Of a DNA stretch of 64,000 nucleotides, positions 60,640 through 64,000 are shown one piece after another (positions within the stretch are counted from its first letter, which is position 1; each line of letters begins with the position of its first letter). Origin of the DNA: Dryococelus australis (taxonomy: Eukaryota > Arthropoda > Insecta > Phasmatodea > Phasmatidae); contig CM056997.1 of the NCBI GenBank assembly GCA_029891345.1, positions 217,452,712 through 217,516,711 of the forward strand, written 5' to 3'. The notes under the pieces were generated by a model, which did no database searches, had not been told where the DNA came from, and worked only from the letters and a program-made list of their open reading frames with translations. The translations under genes were made by a program, and so were the position numbers.

Positions 60640-61480
60640 TTAAGCCTAACACAACTATCGAAGAAAATCGCTTCGCTCTGACCACACATTAAAGCGCAGT
60701 ACAACTGCTCTTAAAAATGCATTATAACTCGGCACACAGCAATATCTCGTTGTGAAGTAGGTTGTATAATTAACGCAAATCGCATAACACGCACTTGTAT
60801 TTCCTTGAACGTAGTAGAACGAAGGTAATTCGAGTATGATTCCTAACATAACGTAGTGATGGTTAGCCTCCAAAGACAACGAAACAAGTCATCTGCAGAG
60901 CCGTTCTCCATTCACCAGGCTATGCCAGTCAACTTTAGGAGCAGACACACATCCACTACCCCCCCCCCCCCCCCCCACGCAAATATTACCCAGAATGCAG
61001 AGCGCCGCGAAACAAAATAATATTGTTTTTCCTGTCTCTCCTCAGCCACCACCCAGAATACTGGGAGATGCGTCTTCATCCCCTCTTTCAACCCCGAAAC
61101 TCATACTGCGCAGGCATGGTTGAAACAAGCGAAAATCTCGTCTTCCCCTCCTCTCCCACCAACCAGAACTGTCCTATACCTCTACCATTGCTTGAGTCCC
61201 AATCGTCTCCACACGAGTAAGCGTGGATAAATGCGTAGTTCAGAGATTTCCCACCAGAGGGTGTAAGAAGTGTGCAAATCGCTCCGCTCCCCGGCCTTTC
61301 CACACGCTCGCCGACTAAGCCAAGCTAACCACGCCTAGCCAAGCTAACCACGCCTCGCTAACGACAAAGGTATTTTGAAAAAAAAGTTACATCTCCAATG
61401 TTATGTTACATTCCCCGATACAAAATTACGAAGGAAATTTAAATAAAAAATTAGTCGTAGGAATATACATGTAACTTTAA
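60640..61480. other. No gene seen; poly-C run and GC-richer patch
   Basis: Poly-C at about 60960-60976, then a GC-richer patch to about 61370 with a short duplication (CCAAGCTAACCACGCCTAG followed by CCAAGCTAACCACGCCTCG at about 61319-61357). Opposite-strand ORFs at 61023-61303 have no family signature. Confidence 0.5.
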
Positions 61481-61489
61481 TGCACACAC

Positions 61490-61505
61490 CATGTGTGTGT
61501 GGGTG

Positions 61506-61546
<41 letters not shown>
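61490..61546. repeat. Compound GT/TA microsatellite
   Basis: GTGTGTGTGGGTGTGTGTGT followed by about fourteen TA units. Confidence 0.95.
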
Positions 61547-61547
<1 letters not shown>

Positions 61548-61961
61548 CAAATACATAAACCCTAACATGGCATATTTAAATTAAATGAACTTCTAGCAAA
61601 AAGTTATTTTTTTCTCAGTAAGACATGTTCACTTTGTTTACCAAAATATTTCACTTTTTTAAGAACATTGTATATTATAAAAACATATTTTATTCACAGT
61701 GAAGATTTAGCTATCCGCTCTGTATAACCTACAACATAAATGTATAGTAAAATGTTCAGTAAAACCCTCGTGCAAGAAAAGTTTGTAAATTAATGTGTCA
61801 GCATAGCAAAGTTAAAAGTAAAAATTACTACCGACACTTCGCGCGAGGAAAATGCTAGACTCGCTCCCACGACATAGATTATGCTAAGTCCCATGCATGA
61901 AGCTGCGTTATGAACAACACCAAGTTTAAATAAATGTATGTAATTTCTTATTCAATCGTGC

Positions 61962-62203
61962 TATAGGCTGTTCACGTTAAAGTGAGCACTTTTTAATGCC
62001 CTTCTAAATTTTTCCTTTCATCCAATTTCCATCTTTCTGCTGCTTTTTAATATAAACATATCAATGTGACCAATAAACACAGTGTATATATTTCACCACC
62101 CTCAAAACTTAATCCCTGAGATTGCAATAAGATATATTTATTAGTGGTTAATGACTGTTGGGAGGGCCTTAAAAAGTGCCCACTTTAACGTGAACAGCCT
62201 ATA
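61962..62203. mobile_element. MITE copy 3, ~242 bp, best preserved ends
   Basis: TATAGGCTGTTCACGTTAAA at the left and TTTAACGTGAACAGCCTATA at the right are perfect complements, and similarity continues inward for about 30 bp in total. TA at both ends suggests a TA target duplication, as made by Tc1/mariner-type transposases. The interior shares AATAAACACAGTG and TTTCACCACCCTC with the other copies. Confidence 0.95.
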
Positions 62204-62379
62204 CCTCCTTACATTTGACACAAACTACACAATGTGTTTTCATAAAACTTAGGAAAAAAATCTCAATAGTATACAGCGCACAGTTGCGCGTAATGTTCTC
62301 CAATAATAGTATAACCAGCCCTGTTGAATTCTGTTATGTTATGAACGAGAGTTTAGAGGACCAGATATCCTAAACTGTG

Positions 62380-62601
62380 TTTCGCTGTGTAGATGCGAGA
62401 TGTACCCGCTCGTTCGTGGAAAGCCGTGCTCTTTCCATTCACTCACTGAACCAAACGTGAGGGATTTGCGACCGTGCTCCGGTTGGGAGGAGAACTCGTG
62501 AAGACTGGCCCCCCGAGGAGAGATTGTTCGCGATGGCTGGCGCAGAGCTCTGGCCTCGAGAAGCCATCCACTGTTCTGACTACTTCCAAATCCTCCCGAC
62601 G
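62380..62601 (+). other. Candidate first exon in a GC-rich island
   Basis: A GC-rich, CpG-containing stretch ends with ATG at 62533 (G at -3 and +4) that begins MAGAELWPREAIHC and reaches GTGAGC at 62602-62607, a good donor. No downstream exon is seen in the remaining 1.4 kb. Its layout parallels the candidates at 8755 and 43140. It may equally be a GC-rich repeat. Confidence 0.25.
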
Positions 62602-62769
62602 GTGAGCGCTCAAGTCGCCATGCTCCTCCTCTCTCTCCCTACCACCACCCATGAAGCGCTGCCGCTAGGGAACAGAGACAAAGAACCTAGCGCAGTATCT
62701 CACGCCTCAAGACAGGTATGGCGCCGCTCTGGCCGGGAGCAAAGTCAGCTGCCAGACAAGCCTAGCTCG

Positions 62770-63700
62770 CCGAGGATATCTCAATTATCAGTAACTGAAA
62801 AAAAAAAAATTCCCATCATGCATACAGCAAACTACGTTTAATGCATTAAAAAAATTTTCTCCTAAGTCCAGGAAATTCTAAAACTCTTACCCAAATTTCA
62901 AAGAAATATCCCTCAAACAAGCCGATTTAAGATATTTCAAAGTAGCGCGTTTATTTAAAATATTACATTCATCAATGATCACATTCAAGACTCAAAACTA
63001 AATATTTGAAAATCCGTTTTCCATTCTTTAAATATATTGCTTGTCAGATAGCTAGCTAACACGATTCGCTAAGCATTTTTAATGTACGTATATTTTCTAA
63101 AACACGTTTTGCATGTATAATGATCTAAAAAAATATAAGTTTGGAACAAATGTTCGTATACGCGAAAAGCAAATATAATTTTTGTACAAATGTGCCCATA
63201 CAATATTAGCAGAAATGTGTATATTTTGGCGAAATATTCCTACATATCACGTTTCCATCAGAAATTAAAACAATTGAAATTCGTACCGGAGACGTAAGTA
63301 TCCACATTTCAACAAAAAACTGTATTTTAAACATTTCGAAACCAGATAGGATTTTGATAGCTATGATAAACGAACATATGTATATATAATCTAAAATACT
63401 ATTCTACGTCTACGGAACACAAATTCTGTTTCTAATAAGTTTATTTTACAATTCCTGCCATCCAAATCTATGAGAAAGGCATATACTTGGACAGACATAT
63501 TTATATTAATTAAATATCTCGTATTTAGCCTGAAATGAGTTTAAGAATACCAACTTCCGCGATATTTCAACAAAATTTCTAATTTACCCTATAATAAGCG
63601 AATGTCAGTAATATGGCCGCCATTTTGAATCCGTATACAATATAAGAAGGAATAAATTAATTTTTCTCTCTGTTTCAAGCCAGCAGTTGTCGAAGTCAGA
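62770..63700. other. No gene seen
   Basis: AT-rich DNA with an oligo-A run at about 62800. No ORF of interest. Confidence 0.4.
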
Positions 63701-63718
63701 TTGTATCAGGGGTGTATC

Positions 63719-63850
63719 ACCGGGAGGGTTACATCAAACGACAGATTTCACAGAGAGTTTTACATAAATCAACACACTTCTCCGAGCATACTACAGCCAT
63801 CTCCAGGAGGTTTACATCAATCAACAGACTTCTCTGAGGCGTTCACTAGT
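63719..63850. repeat. Degenerate ~31-bp repeat, GGAGGTTTACATCAATCAAC type
   Basis: GGAGGGTTACATCAAACGAC, GAGAGTTTTACATAAATCAA and GGAGGTTTACATCAATCAAC each start a unit ending in AGA(C/T)TTC or CACTTCTC. The short plus-strand ORF over it (63701-63919) reflects the repeat. Confidence 0.7.
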
Positions 63851-64000
63851 CTACAACTTAAACAGCAGGTAATATGCACAACGAGCACTGCTGCGATAAC
63901 TTTGACGAAGAATGTGTGACAGTGTTTAACGTCATTTTAGTGTACGGACAAAGCAAAATGCTGTTAAGTTTAGATATTGAGAAGCTCTTGCTGCTACCCA

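Noticed and set aside
1-64000. CRISPR arrays, bacterial operons or prophage.
   Set aside because: No regular spacer-repeat array; base composition, splice-like signals and transposon families are eukaryotic.
1-64000. Complete LTR retrotransposon.
   Set aside because: No reverse transcriptase motif or paired LTRs bounded by TG...CA were recognised; the direct repeats at 46167 and 51680 lack LTR-like ends.
1-64000. Polinton integrase gene.
   Set aside because: No HHCC or DD-35-E pattern was recognised in any open frame; it may lie outside the window or be too decayed.

Overview
This is AT-rich, repeat-dominated eukaryotic DNA, most likely from an arthropod with a large genome. The evidence is long gene-poor stretches, decayed Polinton/Maverick virus-like elements, a mariner-type transposase remnant, MITEs and foldback elements. 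There is no operon layout and no intact recognisable host gene. I cannot name the species.

Polinton fossils form the coding backbone. Positions 1-3151 (minus) hold a decayed protein-primed family B DNA polymerase that runs off the left edge. Positions 31968-32445 (minus) hold a packaging ATPase, interrupted by a mariner-type transposase at 31570-31968. Positions 36520-40100 (plus) hold a capsid block: a possible basic capsid-associated protein, the adenain-like protease, the penton-like minor capsid protein, the double-jelly-roll major capsid protein and an unassigned ORF. Positions 53930-55510 (minus) hold a second ATPase followed by coiled-coil-like remnants. Positions 59130-59715 (plus) hold the N-terminal part of a second polymerase. 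All are broken by frameshifts and stops. Two polymerases and two ATPases imply at least two element copies. No Polinton integrase was recognised.

The largest structure is an inverted repeat of about 14.4 kb (about 9470-23880): two arms of about 6.5 kb around a spacer of about 1.1 kb. The arms carry several families of tandem subrepeats. Their divergence is uneven: one block of about 0.8 kb is nearly identical, while other parts differ clearly. The spacer holds a tRNA-Leu-like pseudogene and a segment that reads like a 3'-terminal exon (acceptor, ORF, stop, AATAAA). A second, smaller foldback lies at about 47750-51290, flanked by direct repeats rich in GTGTAAAATTACAC-like motifs.

Other content: three copies of a ~240-bp MITE with long terminal inverted repeats (8491, 45157, 61962); tandem arrays with periods of about 260, 158, 68, 16 and about 220 bp; microsatellites; and a possible retroelement gag remnant (56118-56983, minus). 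Three GC-richer islands (about 8755, 43140 and 62380) each end in an ATG followed shortly by a good splice donor. They could be first exons of host genes, but this is weak inference.

All repeat periods, arm edges and identity estimates were judged by eye.
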